From the NCBI GenBank assembly GCA_005792545.1, contig SXRM01000022.1, positions 1 to 33,547 of the forward strand: a DNA stretch of 33,547 nucleotides, written 5' to 3'. This document shows, in pieces, positions 24,397-33,245 of this stretch. Made by a program: the position numbers and the translations under genes. Under the pieces are notes generated by a model. It did no database searches. It was not told the DNA's origin and was given only the letters and a program-made list of their open reading frames with translations. The stretch is from Pseudomonadota bacterium (GTDB lineage Bacteria; Myxococcota_A; UBA9042). The number at the start of each line of letters is the position of its first letter. Positions within the stretch are counted from its first letter, which is position 1.

Positions 24397-25339
24397 AGAT
24401 CCCCGACTTGCCAAACGTGATAGGTGGCTCTCCCGGCGCTGCAGTTTCACCGCGGCAGAAGTCGATGCCCAGGTCAAAAAGGGCGTGCTGCATGTAGGCC
24501 GCGCCCTGGTCGAGCGTCGCACAGAAGTCCGCGGGCCAGCCGTGCTTTCGGGCCATCCACGCCGCCTGCGCCACCGAAACACGCTGGAAATACACGGTGT
24601 CGGCACGCCGCTTGCGGGCCAGCCAGATGCGCCACGCGGGCAGCAACTGCGGCGGCACCAGGCGGGCCAGCGTCAGCGGGTGCTTGGGCGCGTGCACGCT
24701 CGACCGCAGCGCCTCGACCAGCGAGACCACCTGGCCATCAACTTCAAAGTGGCGGTAGTGGTTTTCCAGTTCGACCGTATCGCCCTGCACTTTCCAAGAG
24801 AGATCCAAGCCCTCCTGGTACAGCCGCACGTGGGCGGGGCGCTGGCCGCGCAGGTGCTCAACGGTGAGTTCGACCGAAAAAAACGTCCACGCCACATCAG
24901 ACGGGGGCCGCGCGTCGATGACGCAAGGAAACGCGGGGCGCACCAACTGCAGTGACAACGCGGCCGGCACGTGGTCGCGACGGTAGAAGTAGAACTCCCA
25001 CCACAGCTCGTCGCTGCCCGGCCGGTGCTTGACGCCCCAAACCGTGCACTGTGGGCCCAGTGCCTGCTCCAGACCGGTCACCAGCGCCGCACCCTGCTGG
25101 CCCACATCCATGCGGTCGAAGGTCCAGCGCAGTAAGTTCTGGGTCTGCAAACGCGGGTATGGATTTTCCAGTGTCGCATAGGGCATCAGGCAGAAGTCGT
25201 AGAGCACGGCGCGGCCATCCGGTTCGACGCAGTCGAAGCCCGCGGGCGGCGAGGCGTGGCCAGGCTCAGCCAGGATCGCCGTCACCACCGGCGAAGTCGG
25301 GTCAGCCGAACGCCAGTCGGGCACTGGGTTGGGCAGCAT
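24383..25339 (-). CDS. Uncharacterised protein coupled to the radical SAM gene
   Basis: A soluble protein of about 318 aa that I do not recognise. I use ATG 25339; a GTG at 25465, which would overlap the flippase gene by 22 bases, adds 42 residues of Pro/Ala-rich sequence. The core has strand-like segments with many aromatics (VWGVKHRPGSDELWWEFYFYRRDHV) and a central acidic/aromatic region (DLSWKVQGDTVELENHYRHFEV), then a helical part (SVAQAAWMARKHGWPADF) and an ending FCRGETAAPGEPPITFGKSG. No signal peptide, membrane segment or enzyme motif is visible. The 14-base overlap with the radical SAM gene suggests a matched pair, perhaps a substrate-binding partner. A function cannot be given. Confidence 0.75.
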   Translation of the reverse strand: MLPNPVPDWRSADPTSPVVTAILAEPGHASPPAGFDCVEPDGRAVLYDFCLMPYATLENPYPRLQTQNLLRWTFDRMDVGQQGAALVTGLEQALGPQCTVWGVKHRPGSDELWWEFYFYRRDHVPAALSLQLVRPAFPCVIDARPPSDVAWTFFSVELTVEHLRGQRPAHVRLYQEGLDLSWKVQGDTVELENHYRHFEVDGQVVSLVEALRSSVHAPKHPLTLARLVPPQLLPAWRIWLARKRRADTVYFQRVSVAQAAWMARKHGWPADFCATLDQGAAYMQHALFDLGIDFCRGETAAPGEPPITFGKSGIYASF

Positions 25340-25443
25340 CTTGGGCGGGGCGGGTCGTTTCACGGGCGGCGATGGCGCGGTCAGCGCGCGCGGGGCAGTA
25401 TGGGGGCTTGCGGGCAAAGTTGCGAATGACGGATTGGCTGGTT

Positions 25444-26955
25444 TCAGCCGCCGTGCTTGCGCCACAGCGGCTCAAGCCGCGCCCAGCGGCCCAGCGTCTG
25501 CCAGTCTTGCGCGGGCACCCAGTCGGTTAACCGCAGCAGCAAGAGCCAGGCAGCCAGATACAGGGCCACGCGCACAGCCAGCCCCAAGGCCAGACCGGCA
25601 TGCCCGGGCAGCGCCAGGGTTTCGCCTGACCAGGTTCGCATAGCGACGATGGGGACCGCTGCGACGCCCGCCGCAAGCCCGCGCACCGCCAGATCGCGCC
25701 ACGGAAAGACCGCGCCGAGGGTCGTTTGCGTCGCCACCGCAATCGCCCACAGCATCCAAGCGATGGCGACGGCTTGCCCAAGGGTCCCCGCCGTCGCCGC
25801 GAGACCGACACGGCCCTGGACATTGTCCGCGGGCACGAGCACGAGACAGCCGACCAGCGCGGCATTGACCGCGACGCCGGCCACTTGCGACCACAGCACA
25901 TGCCGCGGTTGGTCGAGCGCCAGCAGCATGGTGCCGTAGGTCGTCACCCGCAGCGGCAAAAGCGATGCCGTAATGCAAAAGGGCAGCGCTGCCGAACGCC
26001 ACGCGGGGCTGCCGTACAGCAGCTCCAGCAGCGGGCCAGCTTCCAGCGACGCCACCACCCACAGCGGCAGCATCACCAGCGCCAGACGGCGAATACCAGC
26101 GTGCCAGAGCTCTAGCGCGGCAGAGGCCGATCCTCCGGCCGCGTGCTGCGCCAGGTAAGGCAACACCGCGACCGCGACGGCGTTGGGCAGCATCGTCACG
26201 ACTGGCAGCTCCTGGCTGCCGACGGTCAAATCCGCGAACGCCGCCGCCGGCAAAAGCGCACTGGCGACCGCCGTCGACAGGCTGCGGTTGGCGATGCCCG
26301 TCGCGCTGGTCAGCCACAGCGGCCACGCCGTCGGCCACAGGCGCGCAAGCACAGGCTCTGGGGTCGTTGCATCGAGGCCGTGGAGCGACCGCACCAACAG
26401 CGCAAGCCGCACCACCGCGACGCCGCAAAAACTGGCCATCAGCCACGGCGCGCCCAGGCCCAACGCCGCCGGCACCAGCAGCGCCAGACTCGCCGCGCCC
26501 GACAGCAGCAAGCCCGACAGCGCCGCCGCCTGGTGCCTTTGACTGCCGAGCAACACCGCCTGCAAGACCTGGCCCGGCAGGTCGAGCGCTACCGCCAGCG
26601 CCGCCCACCGCAACACCGCGGCAGTCTCGCCGCTTGCCGACAGCGACACAGCCAGCACCAGCACCCCGCCGAGCGCCGCCGCTGCGCTGAGCCAGCCGAG
26701 CGCTCGTCTGACCAGCTGGCGACCACCGCCTTCGCAGCGCGGCAGCAGCGCCATCAGCGCGTCGGGCAAGGCCAGCGTGCCCAGACCGGTGCACAGGCCG
26801 TACCAGGTCAAGCCCACACTCAGCACGCCAAACCCGGCCTTGTCGAGCAACCGCGCCAGGATGAACGCGCGCAGCGAATCCAGCGCCGCCACCAGCACCC
26901 GGCCAAACAGCACGGCGCCTATTTGGCGCTCAAGGGTGGCGCGGTCGGCGGTCAT
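25444..26955 (-). CDS. Polysaccharide/lipid-linked flippase of the MOP superfamily (Wzx-like)
   Basis: An integral membrane protein of 503 aa, the size of Wzx/MurJ/MATE-type flippases. It is rich in Leu, Ala, Val and Gly and contains about 12-14 hydrophobic segments; the N-terminus resembles the family (ERQIGAVLFGRVLVAALDSLRAFILARLLDKAGFGVLSVGLTW in two short hydrophobic runs separated by charged residues). The ATG at 26955 overlaps the stop of the methyltransferase (ATGA). It probably flips a lipid-linked sugar or related molecule across the inner membrane. No polymerase or glycosyltransferase gene accompanies it here, so the polymer is unknown. A MATE-type drug or metabolite exporter is the alternative. 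Confidence 0.75.
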   Translation of the reverse strand: MTADRATLERQIGAVLFGRVLVAALDSLRAFILARLLDKAGFGVLSVGLTWYGLCTGLGTLALPDALMALLPRCEGGGRQLVRRALGWLSAAAALGGVLVLAVSLSASGETAAVLRWAALAVALDLPGQVLQAVLLGSQRHQAAALSGLLLSGAASLALLVPAALGLGAPWLMASFCGVAVVRLALLVRSLHGLDATTPEPVLARLWPTAWPLWLTSATGIANRSLSTAVASALLPAAAFADLTVGSQELPVVTMLPNAVAVAVLPYLAQHAAGGSASAALELWHAGIRRLALVMLPLWVVASLEAGPLLELLYGSPAWRSAALPFCITASLLPLRVTTYGTMLLALDQPRHVLWSQVAGVAVNAALVGCLVLVPADNVQGRVGLAATAGTLGQAVAIAWMLWAIAVATQTTLGAVFPWRDLAVRGLAAGVAAVPIVAMRTWSGETLALPGHAGLALGLAVRVALYLAAWLLLLRLTDWVPAQDWQTLGRWARLEPLWRKHGG

Positions 26956-27704
26956 GGCAAGGGCGGCTTGCGAAAGAGGCACAGCGCCGACGCAGGGGTG
27001 CCAGGCAGCAGCGCTTCGGCCGCGCGCACCGCCCAGGCCGGCCAGCCGCGCTCGGGCAGGTAGCCGGAATTCCAGCGCCACAGCACGTTTTTGAGCACTG
27101 GTAGGCACTGCTCAAGCCGCAGGCCGGCGCCAGTCCCAATGTCGCGGAACTGATCGAGCGAAAAGCCAGCCCCCTCGTCGTCGGGGCGGGTCTGAAAGTG
27201 ATCGGCAGCGACCGTGTCGTACCAAAGAAACCAGCCGCCGGGCGGCAGGCTCGCTGCGATGCCGCGGACCGCCTGGTCGAGCTCCGCGCGGGTCGGCAGG
27301 TGCATCAGCACGGTCCAGGCCATCGCCACGTCGTCTGGCTGCTCGGCCGCGGGCAAGTCCAGCAGGTCGCCGCTTTGGACGGCAATGCCGGGGTGCATAC
27401 GCTGGGCGGCCGCTAGGCGGTGCTGCGAGAGTTCGACGCCGCGGACACGCCCCGGGTCGCCCGTCAGCTCTGCCACGAACCGCAACATGGCGCCGCCGCC
27501 GCAGCCGAGGTCCACCACGCGGGCCTGGCGCCAGTCGAGGCCCTGGCCCTGCATGTGGCGGGCCGCGGTGGCAAAGGCTTCGCGGGTGCGGGCGTACAGG
27601 TACCAGCCGGTCGACGCCAGCAGCCCGTAGCGCGAGGGCGCGGCGGTCGCTTGGGCTTCGCGGCCGTCGTACCGCTCGGCGATGACCTGCTTGTAGCCTT
27701 TCAC
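26952..27704 (-). CDS. Class I SAM-dependent methyltransferase
   Basis: A 250-aa methyltransferase with the SAM-binding motif I VVDLGCGGG at residues 63-71, then GVELSQHRLAAAQ (motif II-like), SGDLLDLP, and an AWTVLMHLP strand before the LPPGGWFLWYD post-motif. Length and order fit a Rossmann methyltransferase acting on small molecules or sugars. There is no ATG at the N-terminus; the frame is open to a TTG at 27770. GTG 27704, with AAGG five bases upstream, is the better start. The 3' end overlaps the flippase start by four bases, making this the first gene of the operon with the flippase, unknown protein and radical SAM enzyme. The substrate cannot be deduced. Confidence 0.85.
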   Translation of the reverse strand: MKGYKQVIAERYDGREAQATAAPSRYGLLASTGWYLYARTREAFATAARHMQGQGLDWRQARVVDLGCGGGAMLRFVAELTGDPGRVRGVELSQHRLAAAQRMHPGIAVQSGDLLDLPAAEQPDDVAMAWTVLMHLPTRAELDQAVRGIAASLPPGGWFLWYDTVAADHFQTRPDDEGAGFSLDQFRDIGTGAGLRLEQCLPVLKNVLWRWNSGYLPERGWPAWAVRAAEALLPGTPASALCLFRKPPLP

Positions 27705-27795
27705 AGTCGCCTTGCGCGGCGTCAGAGCAGCCGCGGGCGCAGCGTAGGCCGGGGGGCGGGTTGGGTGCAAGAAAAGGGACGTACCGCCACCGCGC

Positions 27796-28830
27796 TCACT
27801 CTTCCTTCGCCAAATACAACGGACTGCGCTGCTTCAAAATCAGTCGCTGCAGGTGCCCGTCGCCAAAGTCCGCCAACTGCTCGGTCATCGGCCGCACCAC
27901 GATGCCTTCGCGCAGGTGCGCGCTGAGCGTACTTGGCCCGTCGGCCGCCTGCTGGATAGTGCGCCCGTTCAGCCACTCGCGCAGCGTGACGCCACTGGCC
28001 AGCACTGGCACCCGCCAGCGTTCGGGCACCACGGCCAGCCACTGCCCGGCATCGAGGTACTTGTGCCCGACCCTGACGTCAAAAATGCGCACTTCGGGCT
28101 TCTTGAGCGCGTAGATATTCTTCTGGATCGACGGCCCGATGAGCTCGCCGCGCAGCGCCACCAGCTGGCCGGGACCATGCGGAACGCGGTCCAGGAACTC
28201 CAAAAGCCCGTGGTCGCGCGCCACCTTGCAGTAGGTGTTCTCGACATCGGGCAGCTCGACAATCGCGTTGCCGCGTTGACACACCACCTTGTCACCGGTC
28301 TCAGTCAGCACCGTCGCGTGGTTGGTGCCCTCCAGCTTCTCGGTGATGACGACCAGCTGGTCCATCAGCAGCTCTAGCGCGCGCACGAAGCGGTCGGCAC
28401 CTTCGATGTCGTAGACGCCAAGCCCGGTCGGCAGCACGGTCAGAATGCCCGAGGCCGCGAACGTCTCGGGCGGCTCGTATTTGGTGACCCCAAGGTGCGC
28501 GGTCAAGTCGACGCCGTGCGGGTCTACGTCGAGCAGCGTCGCCGGCCGGGCGACCAGCCCTTGCGAAATCTGGCCGCGCAACTGCACGGTCTTGACCCGG
28601 TTGCGCTGCGCGCCAGCGAGCATGTTGCCGATGCCCAGCTTGTCGATGATGGCGGTCGGCAGCAGGCTGTCGATGGGAAAGTACAGGACCTCGTCGCCGA
28701 CCGCGTAATCGCCCTTGCGAATGCAGAACTGGAAGGCGAGTCCAGCAACTTTGGCCAGCTCAAGCCGGTCGGCGTTGGGGTGCGGATAGATTTCGGCGAT
28801 GCGCTCGAGCGTGACAGCGAAAAAGGCCAT
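27796..28830 (-). CDS. DraRnl-type (DRB0094 family) RNA ligase
   Basis: An ATP-dependent RNA ligase of the family typified by Deinococcus radiodurans DraRnl, which seals 3'-OH/5'-PO4 RNA nicks. The predicted length, 344 aa, matches the known enzyme (342). The N-terminal OB-like domain is present (ERIAEIYPHPNADRLEL, GDEVLYFPIDSLLP), followed by the ligase core: motif I VITEKLEGTNH with Lys165 at the same position as the Deinococcus nucleophile, RGELIG (motif III region), EGIVVRP (motif IV) and LILKQRSPLYL (motif V). The start at ATG 28830 has no convincing ribosome site, but the upstream part of the frame is arginine-rich and unlike the family. It follows the lipase-like gene by 76 nt on the same strand. 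An RNA repair role is the family expectation; the substrate is unknown. Confidence 0.92.
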   Translation of the reverse strand: MAFFAVTLERIAEIYPHPNADRLELAKVAGLAFQFCIRKGDYAVGDEVLYFPIDSLLPTAIIDKLGIGNMLAGAQRNRVKTVQLRGQISQGLVARPATLLDVDPHGVDLTAHLGVTKYEPPETFAASGILTVLPTGLGVYDIEGADRFVRALELLMDQLVVITEKLEGTNHATVLTETGDKVVCQRGNAIVELPDVENTYCKVARDHGLLEFLDRVPHGPGQLVALRGELIGPSIQKNIYALKKPEVRIFDVRVGHKYLDAGQWLAVVPERWRVPVLASGVTLREWLNGRTIQQAADGPSTLSAHLREGIVVRPMTEQLADFGDGHLQRLILKQRSPLYLAKEE

Positions 28831-28906
28831 GGCGGGTATCGGGACCGGGACTTGGACCGGTCGGTAGCGCCAGGGTAGGCTCGGCAGGAGTCGAGCGCAA
28901 GGCGAA

Positions 28907-29872
28907 TCAGCCGCCTGTCGCCGTCGCCGCGCCCGGCAGACGGGCCTCCAGCCAGTTGACGATGTCGCTGGCGATGGCCGCGCTCTCCGGTTCGTGCAAC
29001 AGGTCGTGCTCGACACCTGGATAGAGCTTGAGCGTCTTGTCGGCGACCTTGGCGCGCTTGACTAGTTCTTCGCTGCCTTTGGGATTGGTCAGCTTGTCGA
29101 CCGTGCCATGCAAAGCCAGTAGCGGCACGGCCATGTCGCCCATTTGCGCGCCAATGCGGTCCAACGCACCGAGCAACTCAGCCGCTGTCCGCGCCGCGCC
29201 GGCCTCGTGGTGCACCAACGGGTCGCAGGCAATCGCCGCCACGACTTTGGGGTCGCGCGAGAACTTCTCGTCCGGCAAGTCCAAGACTTTGCTGCGCGGG
29301 GCGATGCCGTTGATGCGGCGGGTGACCCAGATGAGGAAACCCGACACGTCCTCGCCTGGAATCAGCGCCGGGGCGCTCAGCACCAGCCCCGCGGGCGACG
29401 GCTTGGCGCCCAAGGTGTACAGCGTGGCGATGGCCCCGCCCATGCTGTGCCCAAACACGAAAAGCGGCTTGTCCGCCAGCGCGGCGCGCGCCGTGTCAGC
29501 GACAGCGGCGACGTCTGCGACGTAGTCGTCGAAGGCCTCGACCCACACACGGTCGCCCGGCGACTTGCCGTGGCCGCGCAGATCCAAGGCCCACACCGCC
29601 CAGCCTTTGGCCGCAAGTTGGTTGGCGAGGCCCGCATAGCGATTGCCGTGGTCTTTAAGGCCGTGAACAACCACGAACGACGCTTTGGGCGCGCCGACGG
29701 CCGGCGACCACGCCTGCACGCGCAGCTGCAGCCCGCCCTTGCCGGCGACTGTCGTCTCACGGTGTTGAACGCCGCCGGCCACGCCCGGCACCAGCGGGCA
29801 CTGCGCCACCGGCGCGCTGCCACAGGCGCATAGTACGACGGCGAGCGCCGCGGCCATCCATTTCGTTTGCAT
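28907..29872 (-). CDS. Alpha/beta-hydrolase lipoprotein, monoglyceride-lipase-like
   Basis: A 321-aa predicted lipoprotein. The N-terminus has an 11-residue hydrophobic stretch and ends LCAC with Cys17 as the likely lipidated residue; the Cys at position -2 makes the lipobox imperfect. The alpha/beta-hydrolase core has VVVHGLKDHGNRY, the ALDLRGHGKSPG motif and the nucleophile elbow GHSMGG with Ser143, and the triad is completed by Asp259 (HGTVDKLTNP) and His289 (GVEHDLL). The RGHGxSxG pattern is typical of monoacylglycerol lipase and lysophospholipase members. The ATG at 29872 is chosen because the longer frame upstream runs through a GC-rich intergenic region. Lipid or ester hydrolysis at the periplasmic face is expected; the substrate is inferred only. 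Confidence 0.88.
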   Translation of the reverse strand: MQTKWMAAALAVVLCACGSAPVAQCPLVPGVAGGVQHRETTVAGKGGLQLRVQAWSPAVGAPKASFVVVHGLKDHGNRYAGLANQLAAKGWAVWALDLRGHGKSPGDRVWVEAFDDYVADVAAVADTARAALADKPLFVFGHSMGGAIATLYTLGAKPSPAGLVLSAPALIPGEDVSGFLIWVTRRINGIAPRSKVLDLPDEKFSRDPKVVAAIACDPLVHHEAGAARTAAELLGALDRIGAQMGDMAVPLLALHGTVDKLTNPKGSEELVKRAKVADKTLKLYPGVEHDLLHEPESAAIASDIVNWLEARLPGAATATGG

Positions 29873-29938
29873 TTTCGCCCACCCGCAAGCCCCGAGCCCG
29901 CGCGCCGACGGTGCCACGGCAGCCACCCGAACGCAACG

Positions 29939-29954
29939 CCTTGCCAACGCAAGG
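29939..29954. promoter_or_regulatory. Perfect inverted repeat in the divergent intergenic region
   Basis: CCTTGC (29939-29944) and GCAAGG (29949-29954) flank a 4-nt spacer, in the 156-nt gap between the divergent lipase and SxtJ-like genes. It could be a small operator or a chance dyad; no clear promoter boxes were found alongside it. Confidence 0.25.
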
Positions 29955-30028
29955 GTTGTGGTGCACACTTTTGGCCCCTTTTTGGCCGGCCGGCGGTGCG
30001 ACGCGGTGGCTGCTGCCCGAGGTGAACG

Positions 30029-30268
30029 ATGTCGTGGTCCGAGCGCGCATGGCAAAAATGGTTGGCGGTGGCGCAGGTCATTGGCCGCTTTCAGACCGCG
30101 CTGCTGGTTGGCATCCTGTATTTCGTGGTGGTTCCGGTGTTTTCGCTGGTGCGGCTGGCCGACCCACTGCGGCTGCGGCTGTACAAGGTCAAGCGCCAGG
30201 CCAAGACCTACTGGCAGCCCCGCGACCCCCGCCCGCTTGAGCTGCGCGATCTGCGGCGCCAAGGCTGA
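30029..30268 (+). CDS. SxtJ-like small membrane protein
   Basis: A 79-aa protein with one or two hydrophobic segments (VAQVIGRFQTALLVGILYFVV..., split by a short polar stretch) followed by a basic tail with YWQPRDPRP. It matches the small SxtJ-type protein that accompanies NodU/CmcH-family carbamoyltransferases; its biochemical role is unknown. The ATG at 30029 has GAGGTG a few bases upstream. It lies 65 nt before the carbamoyltransferase gene on the same strand, so the two form an operon. Confidence 0.75.
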   Translation: MSWSERAWQKWLAVAQVIGRFQTALLVGILYFVVVPVFSLVRLADPLRLRLYKVKRQAKTYWQPRDPRPLELRDLRRQG

Positions 30269-30333
30269 CGTCTGCTCGCTGCGACGGCCGCCGTATCGGC
30301 CCCCATTGACCACCGCGCCCCAGGACCCCGACC

Positions 30334-33222
30334 ATGACCACGCGCATCCTTGGCCTCTCGTTTGCCTACCACGACTCGGCGGCAGCGCTGGTGGTGGACG
30401 GCGAGCTGGTGGCTGCGGCTTCCGAAGAGCGCTTCACCCGCAAGAAGCACACGTCGGCCTTTCCGGCGCGCGCCATCCAGTATTGCCTGCATGAGGCGGG
30501 GATTACGCCCAAAGACCTGACCCATGTGGTCTTTTACGAGAAGCCGTTCGTCAAGTTCGACCGGATCCTGACCACCTACACCTCGACCTGGCCGCGGTCG
30601 TGGGGTGCGTTTCGCAAAGCGTTGCCGGTGTGGATGCGCGACAAGCTGTGGGTCAAGCAGGAGATCGCGGACCACCTGCAGACCGATGCGGAAATCCTGT
30701 TCTGCGAACACCACTTGTCGCACGCGGCGTCGACGTTTCTGGCCTCGCCGTTTGAGAAAGCCGCCATCCTGACGCTCGACGGCGTTGGCGAGTGGGAGAC
30801 CTCGGCGTGCGGCATCGGCGAAGGCAACTCGATTCGGCTGGACCGGCACATCGACTACCCGCACTCGCTCGGCCTGTTCTACAGCGCGCTGACGGCCTAC
30901 CTGGGCTTTCGCGTCAACGACGCCGAGTGGAAGGTCATGGGCCTGGCGCCGTACGGCGAACCGCGCTACGTCGAGCAGTTTCGCGAGCTTATCGACATCG
31001 CTCCGGACGGCAGCTTTGCGCTCGACATGCGCTACTACGCGCACCACATCAGCGAATCGTCGATGTTGACGGAGCTATTCGAGACCCACTTTGGCCAGAA
31101 GCGCCGCGACCCCAATAGCGAACTTGCGCAGTTCCACAAAGACATCGCGCGCTCAGGTCAGGCCATCGTCGAAGAGGCGATGACCAAGATTGCGCTCGAC
31201 CTGCACCAGCGCTACGGCGTGGACTACATCTGCATCGGCGGTGGCGTCGGACTGAACTCCGTCGGCAACTTTCGCATCATCGAGAAGACCCCGTTCAAAG
31301 ACATCTTCATCCAGCCGGCTGCGGGCGACGACGGCGCCGCGATTGGTGCAGCGCTCTATGTCGCCAACTGCGTGCTGGGGCTGCCGCGCAAGTTCCAGAT
31401 GAAGCACGCCTACTTCGGCCCCGGCTTTGACGATCTGGAGGTCGAATCGACGTTGCGCCGGCTGGGCTGCCAGTACCAGAAGTACGACGACGCGGGCCTG
31501 GTGGCGCGCGCTGCCGACCTGCTGATGGAGGGCCAGGTCATCGGCTGCTTTCAGGTGCGCATGGAGTTCGGACCGCGCGCCCTGGGCAGCCGCTCGATTC
31601 TGGCCGACCCGCGCCGCGCGGAGATGAAAGACGTCATCAACGCCAAGGTCAAGTACCGCGAGTGGTTTCGACCGTTTGCGCCGAGCGTCTGCAAGGAATC
31701 GGCGGGCATCTACTTCGACCTCGACATCGACTCGCCGTTCATGCTGCTGGTGCCCAAGGTGCGTGACCAGTGGCGCGACAAGCTGCCGGCCATCACCCAC
31801 CAGGACGGCACCGGCCGCGTGCAGACGGTCGAGCCGCACATCAACCCTCGCTACTACGCGCTCATCAAGGCGTTTGGCCAAAAGAGCGGCGTCGATGTGG
31901 TGCTCAACACCAGCTTCAACGTGCGCGGTGAGCCGGTGGTGTGCACGCCAGAAGACGCAGTGCGCTGCTACGAGAAGACGGGCATCGACCACCTGGTGAT
32001 GGGCAACTTTGTGGTCTCGACCAAGCGCGACGTGCAGTCGTACTCGATGGAAGAGATCAACGCCCTGGACGTGGTGCCGCAGCTGCGCATCGAGCGCCGG
32101 CGCGAGGACCAGGGGTTTGCGCATGCCTTCGGGTCATTCGTGGTGTTCCTCCTGGTCGCGTTTGCGGGCTTGGAGCTCGCGACCCGCGGCCTGGAGTTGG
32201 TCCGTTTCGGCAACTGGTCGGGCGCCGCGCTGGAGCAGCCGGCCATCTACCAGCCGCGTTCGTTGTTCAAGCACGCGTTGGTGCCCGGCAGCCGTCTGGT
32301 GACGGAGCGCGATGGCAAGCCGGTTGAAGTCCAAATCAACAGCCATGGCCTGCGCGGCCCCGAGACCACGGTGCAAAAGCCTGCGGGGCGGCTGCGCGTG
32401 GCGTGCCTTGGCGGCTCGACGACATTTGACACCGGTGGCTTCACTGACGCGGGTACCTGGCCGCGTCTGCTGGAAGCGCAGCTGCGCAAGGCCCATCCAG
32501 GCAGGGACATCGAGGTCCTCAACTTTGGTGTTCCTGGCTACACAGCCGCAGACAATGTGGCGCAGCTGGCACTGGATGTCGGGCGGTTCGCGCCGGATGT
32601 GGTGGTGCTGTTCCAAGGCTACAACGACCTGAGCGCACTGTCGCAGCCCGCCGCCAAGGGCAGCTACGCCGATCCGACCCCGACGCCGGGCGCTGCCTCG
32701 TTGCTGCACGACCACAGCCTGCTGGTGCGGCGCTTGAAGGCCTGGCGCATGAGCGGCCGCCAGCAAGATTACGGCAACGCAGTCGGCATCGAAGCCGAGC
32801 GCAAGGACGAGTTGCCGCCGGGCGCGCCCGAAGCGTTTGCGGCCACGGTGCGCAGCTTTGTCGCACTGACGCGCGGCTTGGGCGCTCAGCCGGTACTGGT
32901 GACGCAGGTGTACCCGTATGTCGCGGAGAACAACCAGCAAATCGAGGTCACCGACGCGAGCCTGGCGAAGTCCGCCCTGTACTTCCGCCCGCACTTGACG
33001 GCCAAGGGGTTGCGCTCGAACTCGAAGGCCTTCAACGACCTGCTGCGCAAGGCCGCCGCTGACCAAGGGGCGACCCTGGTCGACGCGGCCCGGCAAATGG
33101 CGTACACCAAGGCCGAGTTCATCGACGACATCCATTTTTCGGCCAGCGGGTCCGAGAAGTTCGCCAACGTGGTCGGCGAAGGCTTGCGTCCCGCCCTCGA
33201 CAAGGCCCTCGGGTCGCGCTGA
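30334..33222 (+). CDS. Carbamoyltransferase fused to a membrane segment and an SGNH hydrolase
   Basis: A 962-aa fusion. Residues 1 to ~360 form the Kae1-like half of a NodU/CmcH/TobZ-type O-carbamoyltransferase: FAYHDSAAALV, the metal-site motif HHLSH (127-131 region, His126 and His130), LDGVGEWETS, VMGLAPYGEPRY and GGGVGLNS. Residues ~370-585 are the YrdC-like half with FGPRALGSRSILADPR and LNTSFNVRGEPVVCTPEDA. These enzymes make carbamoyl-adenylate from carbamoyl phosphate and ATP and transfer the carbamoyl group to a hydroxyl. Residues ~600-622 are a membrane helix. The C-terminal SGNH hydrolase has the nucleophile Ser695 in LGGSTTF, Asn764 in GYND and the DDIHF dyad with His934. Carbamoyltransferases are normally ~600 aa and the hydrolase a separate gene. 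The frame is continuous, so this is not an obvious sequencing join. Confidence 0.9.
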   Translation: MTTRILGLSFAYHDSAAALVVDGELVAAASEERFTRKKHTSAFPARAIQYCLHEAGITPKDLTHVVFYEKPFVKFDRILTTYTSTWPRSWGAFRKALPVWMRDKLWVKQEIADHLQTDAEILFCEHHLSHAASTFLASPFEKAAILTLDGVGEWETSACGIGEGNSIRLDRHIDYPHSLGLFYSALTAYLGFRVNDAEWKVMGLAPYGEPRYVEQFRELIDIAPDGSFALDMRYYAHHISESSMLTELFETHFGQKRRDPNSELAQFHKDIARSGQAIVEEAMTKIALDLHQRYGVDYICIGGGVGLNSVGNFRIIEKTPFKDIFIQPAAGDDGAAIGAALYVANCVLGLPRKFQMKHAYFGPGFDDLEVESTLRRLGCQYQKYDDAGLVARAADLLMEGQVIGCFQVRMEFGPRALGSRSILADPRRAEMKDVINAKVKYREWFRPFAPSVCKESAGIYFDLDIDSPFMLLVPKVRDQWRDKLPAITHQDGTGRVQTVEPHINPRYYALIKAFGQKSGVDVVLNTSFNVRGEPVVCTPEDAVRCYEKTGIDHLVMGNFVVSTKRDVQSYSMEEINALDVVPQLRIERRREDQGFAHAFGSFVVFLLVAFAGLELATRGLELVRFGNWSGAALEQPAIYQPRSLFKHALVPGSRLVTERDGKPVEVQINSHGLRGPETTVQKPAGRLRVACLGGSTTFDTGGFTDAGTWPRLLEAQLRKAHPGRDIEVLNFGVPGYTAADNVAQLALDVGRFAPDVVVLFQGYNDLSALSQPAAKGSYADPTPTPGAASLLHDHSLLVRRLKAWRMSGRQQDYGNAVGIEAERKDELPPGAPEAFAATVRSFVALTRGLGAQPVLVTQVYPYVAENNQQIEVTDASLAKSALYFRPHLTAKGLRSNSKAFNDLLRKAAADQGATLVDAARQMAYTKAEFIDDIHFSASGSEKFANVVGEGLRPALDKALGSR

Positions 33223-33245
33223 ACCCAGCCAGCAAGGAGTCAGTC

